This document shows positions 11,001-23,600 of a DNA stretch of 64,000 bases, in pieces. A model generated the notes under the pieces. That model made no database searches and was not told the DNA's origin. It was given only the letters and a program-made list of their open reading frames with translations. The position numbers were made by a program, and so were the translations under genes. The stretch is from Antedon mediterranea. Lineage: Eukaryota > Echinodermata > Crinoidea > Comatulida > Antedonidae. Position 1 is the stretch's first letter. Every line of letters begins with the position of its first letter. The stretch spans positions 7,068,001 to 7,132,000 of the forward strand of contig NC_092672.1 of assembly GCF_964355755.1 (NCBI RefSeq). Reading direction: 5' to 3'.

Positions 11001-14000
11001 ATTATTCTCACCTTTATTATTATTATTATTGTCATTTACGTCATTATCAACAATTGTACCAATAATATTATTACATTTGTTGTTTATTTGATATGTGTTT
11101 GGGCCATGGCCGGACCCCTATCTAGGTTTATATCTACTATACTTAACTACTTTATCATTATCTATATCATATGTAAAAGTTTCGTCATCAATAATGAGTT
11201 TATCGTATCTTATTTTGAACGGTTTTCCGCTTTTAATAGCTTCATCTATTTTTGGTTGTAAATTTTTTCTGATCTTACGAACTCTTGCTGTGTAATCTTC
11301 GCTGATAGTAATTTGTTTCCTTCTTTCACCCCGGTCTTCATTTTTGTTCATTTTTCGACGTTGTGTTCTACTTGCTTTTAGAACATTTTCTTTAGTTTTG
11401 TAATCTTTGAATTTCACAATGATCGGTCTCGGTTTAAATCTTGCGTTGAGCCTATGTGCCCTCTCAATCTCAATATTCTCCCCACCAATACCGAGATCAT
11501 TTGTAAAGTGTTCTTTTACTTTCTTCTCACTCTGATCCCAATTCTCATGTTCGCTATCTACCACTCCATATACTATTAAGTTGTTACGTCTGCTTTGACC
11601 TTCAATTTTGTCTATATGTTTGATTAATTGTAAGTTCATTGTTTTAAGTTGTTGATTTTCTTCTTCTATTATTGTCATTCTTTCGTTTAGTGAGTCCATG
11701 TTGCTATTTAGTGTATCAATTTTTTCTTTTACGCTTTTAACATCTCCTGAAATGTCATCCATTTTCTTATTCAATTTCGTGTTCATTGTTTGTAGTTGTA
11801 TTAATATATTTTGTATTGAAGGTTCATTTCCTCCCGCATTCAGCGCAACTTGTGTTGTTGCGTCTTCCGTTGTGGGTTTACCAGTAAGTTCATCCAATGT
11901 AGCTTGTCTAGTGTAAACTGGACCTGGATTGCTTTCAATATCGCCGGCCAAAAAAAGTAACAAGCATAACGCAGATAGTCGTAGTGTAGGCCTAGTTCTA
12001 ATGACTGCACCTAAAGAACCATGACATTTTATGCGCTTTTGTTTATTTCGTTTTCCTCTCCAATATAGTCCTATTCTTAACCGGTAATTATCAATGTCAA
12101 TCATATTGATGTAGGAGTTTAAGTGTGATTAGACGTGTAGTTATGTAAGCCAGTGCGTGCTATGTTGAGGTATTGTAGAACCAGAAGCAACTGGTTTCGG
12201 TAATGTGACGTGGCGTTTTTCGATCAAGTCCGGTCATGTGACTTGAAAATTCCGTTGAAGGGCAATATTTATACTGAAGTTATAGATTAAGTTAATGTAA
12301 CGAAAATTTATAAAGTGAAATTGATATAACTTGTGGTATTTACTATTGAGTTATTACAATAAACCAAACAAAAGCAACTTATCTTGGTTTGACAGGCCTA
12401 TGTCGTGGGCCTGCCGCTTAACAGCTGCTCTGGAATGTCGCCATGAGTTATGTTAATCCAACAAGTAAAAAAATCAGTTCCAATCGGTGTTTAAAAATCC
12501 CGCCGCTTAATTGCGGCTTACACAGGTAGTTTACAGTAGCTGTATATAACGTTAAATGTAGTTTCCGATGAGAAGGCTGTATAAAAAACGGTTGTCGTAG
12601 GCCTAGTATATTGATACTAGTGTACAGCGGAAAACATCGGGGTGTCGTGTTGAGATAGTATGAATAGACCGGGCTAGGGAGCACCGAACAAACACGTCTT
12701 CACTCGACCGCACTCACTCACGTAGCCTACTACGTTAATCTATATATAAATTTACGTAAGGGCAAAATTCGATAAATCGCTGTTTATTTCTAGAATTTTT
12801 ATTCGATGGTATATAAAGTTGGTTCGTACTTTCGGTACTGATTTTAACCACCTGATGTAACCCTGTTTACTAATTAAATTGAGTTAGATAATTAGTTGTT
12901 GACGATTAAAACGAATTTAGGTTCAACGATTTGCCCCAAATAGGGGTGTTTTCCGATCGTGGTATACACTGTCTAATGGATGTCCAACTTGAAAAATACC
13001 CGCACACAATAATACTAGGACGCTTCGCATTTTCCTATCTCCTCCTACGATAATTGTTTTTAACTAGATGGTACGCTCGCTTCGCTCGCGTACCATCTAG
13101 GTCGTGCCCACATAATGGTTCTCGAATACATAGTAATTTCAGCGTAAAAAAAACTGGCGATTTCAAAATTTAGGCCTACGTACCGCATGACTATAAAACA
13201 TTTATTTATGTATTATGTAGTCAACCAAAATTAGCACCGTGCGAATTACTTCCAAAAGAGAAACTTCTCACAAAATTAGTCCAAATGTTTGATTTGGACT
13301 CATTTAAACAAACCCAATTTGTGTTTTGTATCTAACATTATTGAGGGTTGGTTTTTTTTAATAGGCCTATAAATAATATAACACTACATAGAGTAAAACA
13401 TTTCCGATTTAATAACTGTTAAAATTGTCACTGTCATAGTCGATTGAAGCAGTAAAAGTACATGTAACGATACACCACCACGACGTTTATATTTTTTTGT
13501 AATTATTAATTAATACAAACGTTGAGAAGCAACTGTCAGTAATAAAGTATTATATTATTTATGTGTTTATAATCTAAAAGTAGGGGCTACCCACACTCAC
13601 AGTAATAAAGTTTATTAGTATATTTGTTTATACTAGAGGGTGAGCTCGCTTCGCTCGCTCCCCCTCTAGGAAGTGTAGACGATGGTTCTCGGAATGATAA
13701 TGTTCTCCTTATACATTTTCTGTCGGTTACCATTATTGAAAATGCTTGACATTCGTAAAACTGAACTACTTTGTTTCACAGTGTTTTAGATGATTAATAA
13801 CATTTTAAAGTATAGTTTTTATTGTTTGGTAGGGCCCTTTGGGGAGGCGGAGGTCATTTGAGGGAGGTGCTTATTCGAGGGATATATGTTAAATTTTTTA
13901 GTTCTAATAATATGTTAACATTTATAATCAAATGAAATCCTCTCATAGATATGAAAAGTGGTAAAAAAGAATAACAAATGCTTGGTAAATTGCAGATAAC

Positions 14001-17000
14001 AGTGCGGTGAATTCTACTACAAATAGTATAATTGTGTTATTATAAATATGTGGATGGACGTTTATTAGATAGTTGGGTTGTGGTGGTGGGGGGGGGGGGG
14101 GGGGTTATTATTCAAAGTGATGTTTTATTGGAGAGGCGTTTATTCAAATGAATACCATCCTAATAATTATTAATACATTATTTAATTTAATCATCTTTTG
14201 AAACTAACTGCCGTGACAGAGTGGGCCCAAGAAAGAAGACATTACGGCTTGCAACATGGGCAGACATCTCGGTCCTAACGGGACACAGGAAGATAGCCTA
14301 CAGTTATTCCTGCAAGCTTACTCAATGAAACTCAGCTATCGGGATTTCACTCGAAAAATGTCTTATCAAATCTCCCTATGTAATTTTATAATACTATTCC
14401 CCACAATATATTCTGATTCTTTATGGCATATATTTAATTTGATCTTTATTAATTTGCAGTACAATTCCTATTATTTAACTACTGTACCTTCACACACGTG
14501 TGGTATGTTTTAAAATAAACAAAAAACTGAAATGGCTATGATTAATGGCCAATTTTTTTTTCGTCTTCCAAAGGGACACTGTATTGATTGATGGAAAGTG
14601 CCTGTTTCCAGTCACCTTTAGGGTCAAATCTATTATTTTAACTGCTCCCTTGTGTATAAAAGAGAGAAAATATTTGAAACTAAGGTGAACTTATCTTAAA
14701 CCCGGAAATTACTTTGACCGGGAAGAATTGAAATTGAGAGGAAAATCCAATGTTGAAATCATAAATGTTGTTAAAAAACTCTTTATAATATCTTCCTAAG
14801 ATATAAATATGGAACAATAGCGTCGGCGTGCACACTAATGTTATCAAATCTACGTTTCGCGGTACATCTCGGATAGATAAGGTAGGTATCCAAGGCGGAG
14901 ATTTGTAGAGAAGTTTTTGCATTGTGCTCGCCTATGTCAGAATTAACCATAATTTATATATAGATTATAATAAACAGTAGGCCTACAAACACACACAATA
15001 AGAAATTTGCGATTCAAATGGCTATCAAAAGTGGTTAATACCTATTTACAGTATTGTATAGCTTTACAATACTATTTATGTTTATTCTCAAAGGGCCCAT
15101 AAATTGACCTACTTGTGTTAAATCATGGAGGTATGCAAGCATGGTTAAACCAAATAATTTGGAATGTTCCATTCATCGCAAATCAATACATTTGTATAAA
15201 CTTATATTAAATCTATCAAAATAGTATTTTTTAAAGAAAATCGGCCTGTCTTCAACATTATGATACTGTACTCGAGCTGTTCAACCGGTTTTCAGCTATT
15301 AAAAACAATTATCGTAGGAGGAGATAGGAAAATGCGAAGTATCCTCGTATTATTGTGTACAGGTATTTTTCATGAGGACATCCATTAGACAGTGTATACC
15401 ACGATCGGAAAACACCCCTATTTGGGGCAAATGGTTGAACCTAAATTCGTTTTAATTGTCATTAACTAATTATCTAACTAAATTTAATTAGTAAACAGGG
15501 TTACATCAGGTGGTTAAAATCAGTACCGAGATTCTAACCAACTTTATATACCATCGAGTAAACATTCTAGAAATAACGCGCGATTTACCGAATTTTGCCC
15601 TTACGTAAATTTATATATAGATAGCTGAAAACCGGTTGAACTGCCCGAGTACAGCATCATAATGTTGAAGACAGGCCGATTTTCTTAAAAAAATACTATT
15701 TTGATAGATTTAATTTACGTTTTTACAAATGTATTGATTTGCGATGAATGGAACATTCCAATCTCTCAGTCTGCCAGTTTGGTTTAACACAAGTAGGTAA
15801 ATTTATGAGCCCTTGGAGAATAAACTTGCAATACTTTGACAATACAGTACTGCAAATACCTATTAACCATTTTTGGTCGTCATTTGAATCGAACATTTCT
15901 TACTGTGAATACTGTTAGATGTAAAAAAATATATACAAACATTTCTTACTGTGAATACTGTTAGATGTAAAAAATATATACAATAAACTTTATTACTGTG
16001 ATTATGGGTAGGCTCTACTGTAGTGTTAGATATATAAACACGTAATATACAAATAAACTTTATTACTTCTCAACGTTTGCATTAATTAATAATTACAAAA
16101 AATATAAACGTCGTAGTGGTGTATCGTTACATGTACTTTACTATTTCAATCGACTATGACAGTGACAGTTTTAACAAAGTATTAAATCGCAAATGTTTTA
16201 CTATATTTAGTCACCGGCCGTTAGTGGTATATTATTTATAGGCCTATAAAAAATGAAAACAATATTTCGTTACTGACGTGGATAAAGAATATATTTAAAA
16301 ATTGTTCCTCTTTCCCATCCCTTAACCCTAATTGGGTTTCTTAAAATGAATAAACAATTTGGACTCATTTTGTGGTAAGTTTCTCTTTCGGAAGTAATTC
16401 CCAGGGTGCTAATTTTGGTTGACTACATAAATCATTGTGTCTACTTATTCGTTTCTGTAAACGGCAATGTATTATAGTCCTGCGGTACGTGCATTTAAAA
16501 TCGCCAGATTTTTTACCCTGAAATTACTGTGTATTCGAGAACCATCTGTGGGCACGACCTAGATGGTACGCGAGCGAAGCGAGCGTACCATCTAGTTGTT
16601 ATAATTCAGTGAAAGTTAGACAGCGTCTTCTTCTTCTTTTCTTCTTCATGATTTAACAGTCCACTACAGGATATCGCTCCTCCAAATCTCTCCATTTACT
16701 TTTCTCTTTTGCTATTCTGAACCAGTTGTTTTCTCATGTCATGTCATGTCATGTCATCCCTCCATCTCCCTTTGAGTTTGCTTCTTTTCCTTTTCCCTAT
16801 CCTTGTCTGCCAAACTGTATAGTCCTGCTTGTCCACATGTTTTTGCTTGAAGTAGATCTCTGTTTATTATATCTTTCCTTTTGCATGGTACCTTGTTCAT
16901 TATTGTTATGCCAAGTATTTTCCGATCTATTGCATACTGGGTTGATCTTAACTTATCCTTCTTCTCAGTAAGTCTCAAAGTTGAAAAGAAGAGAAAGAAG

Positions 17001-17567
17001 AAGGTTATTACACACTTCATCTAAATTATAGTGAATGGAGTAATATTATAGAAAAATGTGATCTAATGCAAGGCTCTTCGGTTTATTTCAGATTCAACCT
17101 TGTATCCCGATCCAACTTTGTACCCAGATTCAACCTCGTATCCAGATACAACCTTATATCCAGTTTCAACTTCATATCCACATTCGACCTTTTATCCAGA
17201 TACAACCTCATATCAAGATTCAATCTCATATCCAGATACAACCTCATATCCAGATACAACCTCAAATCAACATTCAACATCATATCTAGATACAACCTCG
17301 TATTCAAATTCAATCTCAAAGCCAGATACAACCTTATATCCAGATACAACCTCATATCAAGATCCAATATCATATCCAGATACAACATCATATCCAGATA
17401 CAACCTCATATCCAGATACAACCTCAAATCCTCATACAACTTCATATCCAGATTCAATCTCATATCTAGATACAACTTGGTATCCAGATTCAAACTCATA
17501 TCCAGATTCACCCTGGTATCTAGATCCAAGCTCATATTCAATATTTTCTTCAGAATATTATTACTCT

Positions 17568-17600
<33 letters not shown>

Positions 17601-20600
17601 GAATATTTGTATTGTGAGTTTAACGAATATTATTGATTTTTTTTTTCAGCTATTTGTTTAATAAGTATCAACAATTATGATTACAAGCAAATATACCTGT
17701 CCTGGGATGGGTTTCAAATAATATAGTTTTACATTCATTTTAGAAAAAATGTATAGATTATTTAGACCAGTTGTCATAATCACATTGTAATCTATTTTCC
17801 AGATAACAATGAAGTTATAAATCTTGTTGGTGGCAATGTAAAACGAGAAGGTCGACTTGAACTGAAAGGTGATATTTCTGGTACTGTTTGTTCTGTTGGC
17901 TGGACCGAAGCAGATGCTGCATTAGTCTGTAAGAGTCTTGGTTATGAAGGTGTTGACGAATATTTGGTGTATAGCTTTGGAGAAGGGAATGGGACAATTT
18001 GGTCGAATATTAATGGTTGTATTGAACATCCTACGTGTAATCCAACGGATTCAACAGAAGATCCACAATGCACTCATGCAAATGATGTCGGGATAGTATG
18101 TTCACCTTGTAAGTTAACAGGGAGCTTCGATTTGTTACGACCAACCTAGGCCAGGTCAACCGATGTGTCGGCGGTCCCTCGCCTGAACACAGAAACCGTC
18201 AAATCTGTGTCGAGGTGGAGATCGCGGACACACGTCCAAATAATTTCCTCATGGTCGCCGGTCGTTTAAAAGCGAAAGCTTCTAATATTAAATTGTAATT
18301 TCAAAAAATCATGCATGTACCACTTTGAAGCTCAACTTGTTTACCCCTTTTTTAAAGTGACAATTCGACTTGTTGGTGGTGATAATCTGAATGAAGGGCG
18401 TGTAGAGTTTAATTATTTTGGTGAGTTTTCAACAATAAGTGATCTACATATCAGCGAAGCCGACGTCATTTGTCGTTCGCTTCCCTTTCCTTCTGCTGAG
18501 TTCTCGGATTGCTGTGGAATATATGGTACTGCCTTTGACCTGCCTTCTTATCAAGTCGAATGTAAAGGAAATGAGAAAGAATTATCTGCCTGTTCGATAT
18601 ATACTACCTATGATATTGACCAACAATCTGGGATTAGATGTTCAACTGGTAAGAATATGCAATGCAATATTGTTTGCCAAAAGGTATCTGATGAGTTTAG
18701 AATTTCTTTATAACATTTCTATCTATTTCTTTGTATATTAACATTTGTACTAAATTTAACCCGCACTGATTATGTCAATGATAATAAATGTATGACAATT
18801 ATTATACATTAAATAGTATTTTCTTAAAACAATTTAGTGTACTTAAAAGTCTTATTTCACAATATATTATTATAACACCAGCTCCTCAATTTTAGAGGTT
18901 TTCTTTTAAAGAAACATGTACTAGGCCTACATCTTGTAAATGTATTAAAGGGCGGAGAGAAGATTCTGGGTGGGTATTTTAATTATTAATTTATCTTTTA
19001 ATAGTGGTTATGATATTTCCTCAGATGGCGTAAGATTAACTGGACAGTTTGAATCAGATGGACCACTTGAAATCTTTACAAGCTCTGCTTGGCATAAAGT
19101 ATGTTCGGTTGATTTTAACATTGAAGTTGGCGAAGTAATCTGCAGTCAACTCAACTTTGATGGTGTTTTAAATGTCACTGACATTGACAGTGACAACGGA
19201 ACAACAACCATACGAGAAATTAATTGCACAGGAATGGAGAGAAAATTTGAAGAATGCTCTTTCAATATTGTGCCTGAACAAATGTGCACAAGTTTTGTGA
19301 AGCTGTCATGCATTGGAAGTAAGCAAATACAGTACTTAAATATACATTATTAAGCAGGGACAAATTCTTGATATACAAACATTAACTTTCCCTAAGTTGT
19401 TATATATTATCTTTTTATATTAATCCACACGTCGACGTTTCGAATTTGTCTGAAAAATTTCGAGCTCAGGTATTATAAGTATGAAACGCCATGTGTGCCA
19501 AAATATTTATGTTTTACCAATATTATATTCAGCCTATAACCAAGACATTTGACATTAGAACGTCTTCTTTGGGACACTCTATTTAGATAAACACCTTTAC
19601 AGAAAACATCCTTTTCAGAGGAAACCTCTTTTCATGGACATTTAGGCCTCCGGGTAAAACGAGGGGCAAACATTGTATATTAATACTGTTGACAGACTCT
19701 CAGTTGAATCTCTAAAGTTTCCCTTTAATATGTGTCCATTGTTGTAAACATAAGATATTCTTCATCCAGCTACGAAATTTATAGTAAAAAATGACTGACC
19801 TTTAATCAACAAAATATTGTTTTCTTGACAGAAAAAATGTTTTAATAATGACATACTGCAGCTAATAATCGTAAGCCATTTGTCTATATTAATTTGTATT
19901 TATAATAATATTTACAGGTGGATCAAGATTTGCTGATGGGTATACTAGGAATTCAGGGTATGCGCAGGCATACATTAATAGCGAATGGAATTATATTTGC
20001 GACAGTGAAAGAAGAGTTACTGAATTTATCTGCTTACAAGAGCAATCAACTGGTGTTCACTTAGTACGAAACCAATACCCATTCTACATTTCTGACGAAT
20101 ACGCTGATTGTGACATCACACCCGAAAACAGTCTACAGTGTAGTCAAAGCTTGGTTGATTGTTTTCCTTATCTTATTTATACGGAATGCTCAACGGGTAT
20201 GTAATTTTTGTTTTATATGCCATCCCTGAGTTCAAATCCTTCATCTAATTTAAGCCTAATTAACCCTTCATAAAATGCATGTTGAATTCAATAAATGGTA
20301 GGTCTATAGGTCTAAATCTGTGTTAAGTGTTAATTAATCGTTTCTAAAAGAGTTGTTTCTGACGGTACTTAATGCTTGGATAAATATTTTGCAATAACTG
20401 CTTTAAAATCAGAACGTCCATCCATACTATTTGTCATGTCATCCGCATTATTACTATGATGTCCGTCAGTTATAAGCCTCTGATGACAAATGCAAATAAC
20501 GATCGACAATCATCTAAATTCATCCATTCTTTATCTACAACACATCTTCTTCACAATAGTATAACATACACTGGTCTCCAGTACCATGAACCCCGAATAC

Positions 20601-23600
20601 CAATTCCACGTTCTTGGTATTTATGCCGTTTGTTCATTACGTCATTCTATTAACTAGTCAAGCACAGCGGGGAGTAACTAGTGCCATCATTTTGTTTTAA
20701 AGATGAGCTTATGAGATAATACTGTACCGCAATTTATATTTAGATGTTGTACGAATCAAGGGAGGAGGTCATCGTGGATTTGTTCAAATCTTCAAAGATG
20801 GCAAATGGAATTATATTTGCAGTGAAAACTGGAATGTTCAGACTACTGAGCTTGCTTGTAAAGAACTCAACTTTCGCTCCACTTCTACAGTGACTGGTGT
20901 TGGTGTAAACACAACCGCCGTAGTACCCGATGCTCAGATCATTATGTGTGATGGAAGTGAATCGAGTTTGCTGAATTGTCAATTTGATACCAACATGCAA
21001 TGTAAACGTCATGCTGTACAAGTCACGTGTTCTGACGGTGATAATTTGTGCTTTTTTGCTACACTACTATTGTCCTATTATTGTATTATTTTTGTATAAA
21101 TTAATTAAATTTGTCTAGACCTATCTATACTTACTTTTTCACTGCCACATTCGTGATTTTATGATAGGAGTATTGGGTATTTAGCAAGAATAGGATTACC
21201 TGTAGTAACTAGTGCTGATAAGTAGCGACATCTTTCTTTTATCTTACTCTACAGTTGGTATACGTCTTAGAGGATCGCCAGTAAAGCATGCTGGTCGTGT
21301 GGAAATATACAACAACAACCAGTGGTGGACGGTTTGCGATGATTATTGGGATACCAATGACGCGAACGTGGCATGCATTATGGCGGGTTATTCTGGAGCT
21401 ACCAGAGGGTATCGTGAGGCAGCGTTTGGTGAAGGGGTTGGTCCTATTTTGCGCTATGATTTTTTTTGTGACGGTGATGAAGACGACTTATTTGATTGCC
21501 CATTTGGTACACATTCCGATGGATTCTGTTCACATTACGAAGATGCAGGAGTGATTTGTTCTACAGGTACGTTTCAGATCTTTGTATATGTGTACCAAAA
21601 TAATCCAAAGGCATAACACCATAAAGGAGTATAACTGGGTTTACATGCAAAATTCACACATTTTTATACTTTTTATACAATAAAAAAAACACTACAAGAC
21701 CTTGAGATTTAGTGTTCAGATTCAAATTCATACACATTAATTAGGTTATTTGACAATAACTAGGGCCCGCACTAGAAGCAATAGCTTGTATCATGAGGGC
21801 CCCTACAAAATAAATATAAATATGCAAAATAAATAAAAAGAAACATCCCGTCTTAATGTCTGCCCTTTCATGTTATCGTCGCGTAATTGATGTTATTGTG
21901 CCGTGATTGTAATTTGTACGATTAATTAAAATGAATGTCTTGTTCCTTGTAACAGATATAATTCGTCTTTCTGATGGAAGCCCATCTGCCGGTCGGGTTG
22001 AACTATTTATCAATGGCCAATGGGGAACTATTTGTGACGATAACTGGGACATAAATGATGCCATTGTTATTTGCCGACAATTAGGGTTTGACAGAGCTGC
22101 TAACGCATACGACATGGCTAGATTTGGTCCTGGCAAAGGTCCAATACATTTTGATGAAGTTCAGTGTGCGGGAAGCGAAACCGATATCTTACTGTGTAAC
22201 ACTAAAATTATTCATGATTGTGAACATTCTGAAGACGCAGCGGTGTCCTGTGTTTCTGGTAAATATTGAACAAAATATATAAGTTAGAGTTTTTTTTTCA
22301 CAGTAGATTTTCCGTCAGATGTTACACACAGTTGTTTATCTTTTTCATCTAGTCAGACGAATATGTGGTGAATATTAATTTACAACATTTTGTTGTTCCA
22401 TATTTTTTTTTGGACCAATTAGTTTGTGGCGAGTTAAACTGTGGCCGAGTTTACTTGGGGTCGAGTTATGTATGGTAGATAAGATAGATGATTAAATATC
22501 AAATACCTATCATCAATACGTTAGGCAATAAGGAGTATCTAAACATTAAATTGAAGCTCCCTTAATAAATCAACATTATTTTCATTGTAAGCTGTACTCT
22601 TTTCCTATTTAGACTCATCTGTGACTCCGTCATGGTTGAAACCATTTAACAGTATTCTGACAAAGGGTAAGTTACCATAAGATCAGTAATAACAAAGTAA
22701 ATGTTATATTAATGAACAATGGACAGAGAATAAGAAGTATTATTCTCATCTGCCATATTCTATAATAAAAAAGAAACGAAAATGAATAAGAATGCAAGCA
22801 AAATCATAATTTATCGAATAAGATAGTAAGATTGAAATGAAAAGATAATATCAAGAGTAATGAAACATAAAAGAGAGAAAATTATTACATTTGATTTTTA
22901 ATTTAACAAAATAAAAATAACCTATACTAGCAGTAATGATAGCTTTGATAGAAGCTCTAAGATGATAGACGATACAATTGTTATTTCTAAGAGCTATAGT
23001 GTATAAACGGAGTATTTAATCGAACGTTCCGATCTTTATTTGAGATCTTTATCAACTCACTGCTTGTTGAATCCAATAGATTCAGGATCAGTTAAAAAAT
23101 AAAATTATTGTTAATTTAAATGAAGCGAATAAGCAAATCACCCGTCGTAAACATTGAATTTTCAACAAAGTGTTCAATTTTTGTTTGCAGGTTGTAAAGA
23201 CTATTGGTTTCAAAACGATAATTCTTGTCTAACAGTTATACATACAGAGCATAGTACTACGCTTTCCGAATTGTCTTGTCCAGAAGGATCGTCAGTTCTT
23301 TCAGTAGACACAGAAGTAGGCATGTTAGGAGAATATCTTCGAATAATTTATTACTATTATGAAGAAATCACTCTTAAACTATTTCTTTGGCAAGATGGTA
23401 AATCAAAAACTTGCACTTTTTTTAATCGTACTGGTGATAATGGAGACACATGGGATGTGATTAGTGTACCGGCAATACAGTGTAACGACGTCTATGCTTA
23501 TGTTTGTAAAATGGATATTAAAGGTACAGTATTTGTAATGTCTCTATGCCATTGTACAATTGTTCTGTATTTAATCATCTACTCAATGATAACATTAATG

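Larger units (their letters stand above)
5132..12727 (-). mobile_element. Full-length 2A-bearing LINE (LINE 2) in intron 1 of receptor copy 1
   Basis: Reading on the minus strand: 5' UTR (about 12727-12105), ORF1 with 2A peptide, coiled coil and RRM, then ORF2 with endonuclease and reverse transcriptase, then a 3' end near 5132. It is flanked by near-identical tactac(a/g)tt(a/c)a at 5121-5131 and 12728-12738, taken as the target-site duplication. Copy 2 has a single tactacgttaa at this place (near 44167), which acts as an empty site. Without the nested DNA transposon the element is about 5.4 kb. Two further in-frame stops in the RT show it is no longer active. The clade is probably CR1/L2-like. 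Confidence 0.88.
12739..16595 (+). mobile_element. Non-autonomous Helitron H1 (outer)
   Basis: It starts TCTATATATAAATTTACG right after an A and ends in CTAG before a T, with the hairpin GATGGTACGC...GCGTACCATC at 16562-16592 immediately before the end. These are the standard Helitron hallmarks: 5' TC, 3' hairpin, CTRR, insertion between A and T with no target duplication. Copy 2 has the uninterrupted site ttaatttttata near 44175. The element's own sequence is about 1.3 kb (12739-13063 and 15622-16595); the rest is H2. No Rep/helicase ORF is present. Confidence 0.85.

Noticed and set aside
13064-13104. The gctcgcttcgctcgc sequences as a CRISPR or regulatory repeat
   Set aside because: Each occurrence sits at a Helitron 3' end as part of the terminal hairpin, with no regular spacing.
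17066-17617. A 183-aa ORF of [11 protein letters not shown] repeats over exon 2, and a 152-aa minus-strand ORF over the same array
   Set aside because: Both arise from the 18-bp period of the YPDTTS array. Splice phases of exons 1, 2 and 3 agree only on the YPDTTS frame.
19000-19024. taatag at 19010 as the acceptor of SRCR 3
   Set aside because: It gives a frame with an early stop. The next acceptor, tttcctcag at 19024, keeps phase 1 and an open frame.
20890-21099. Short ORFs running past SRCR donors into introns (as also at 21288, 22088, 25857)
   Set aside because: These are shadows or intron read-throughs of real exons, not separate genes.
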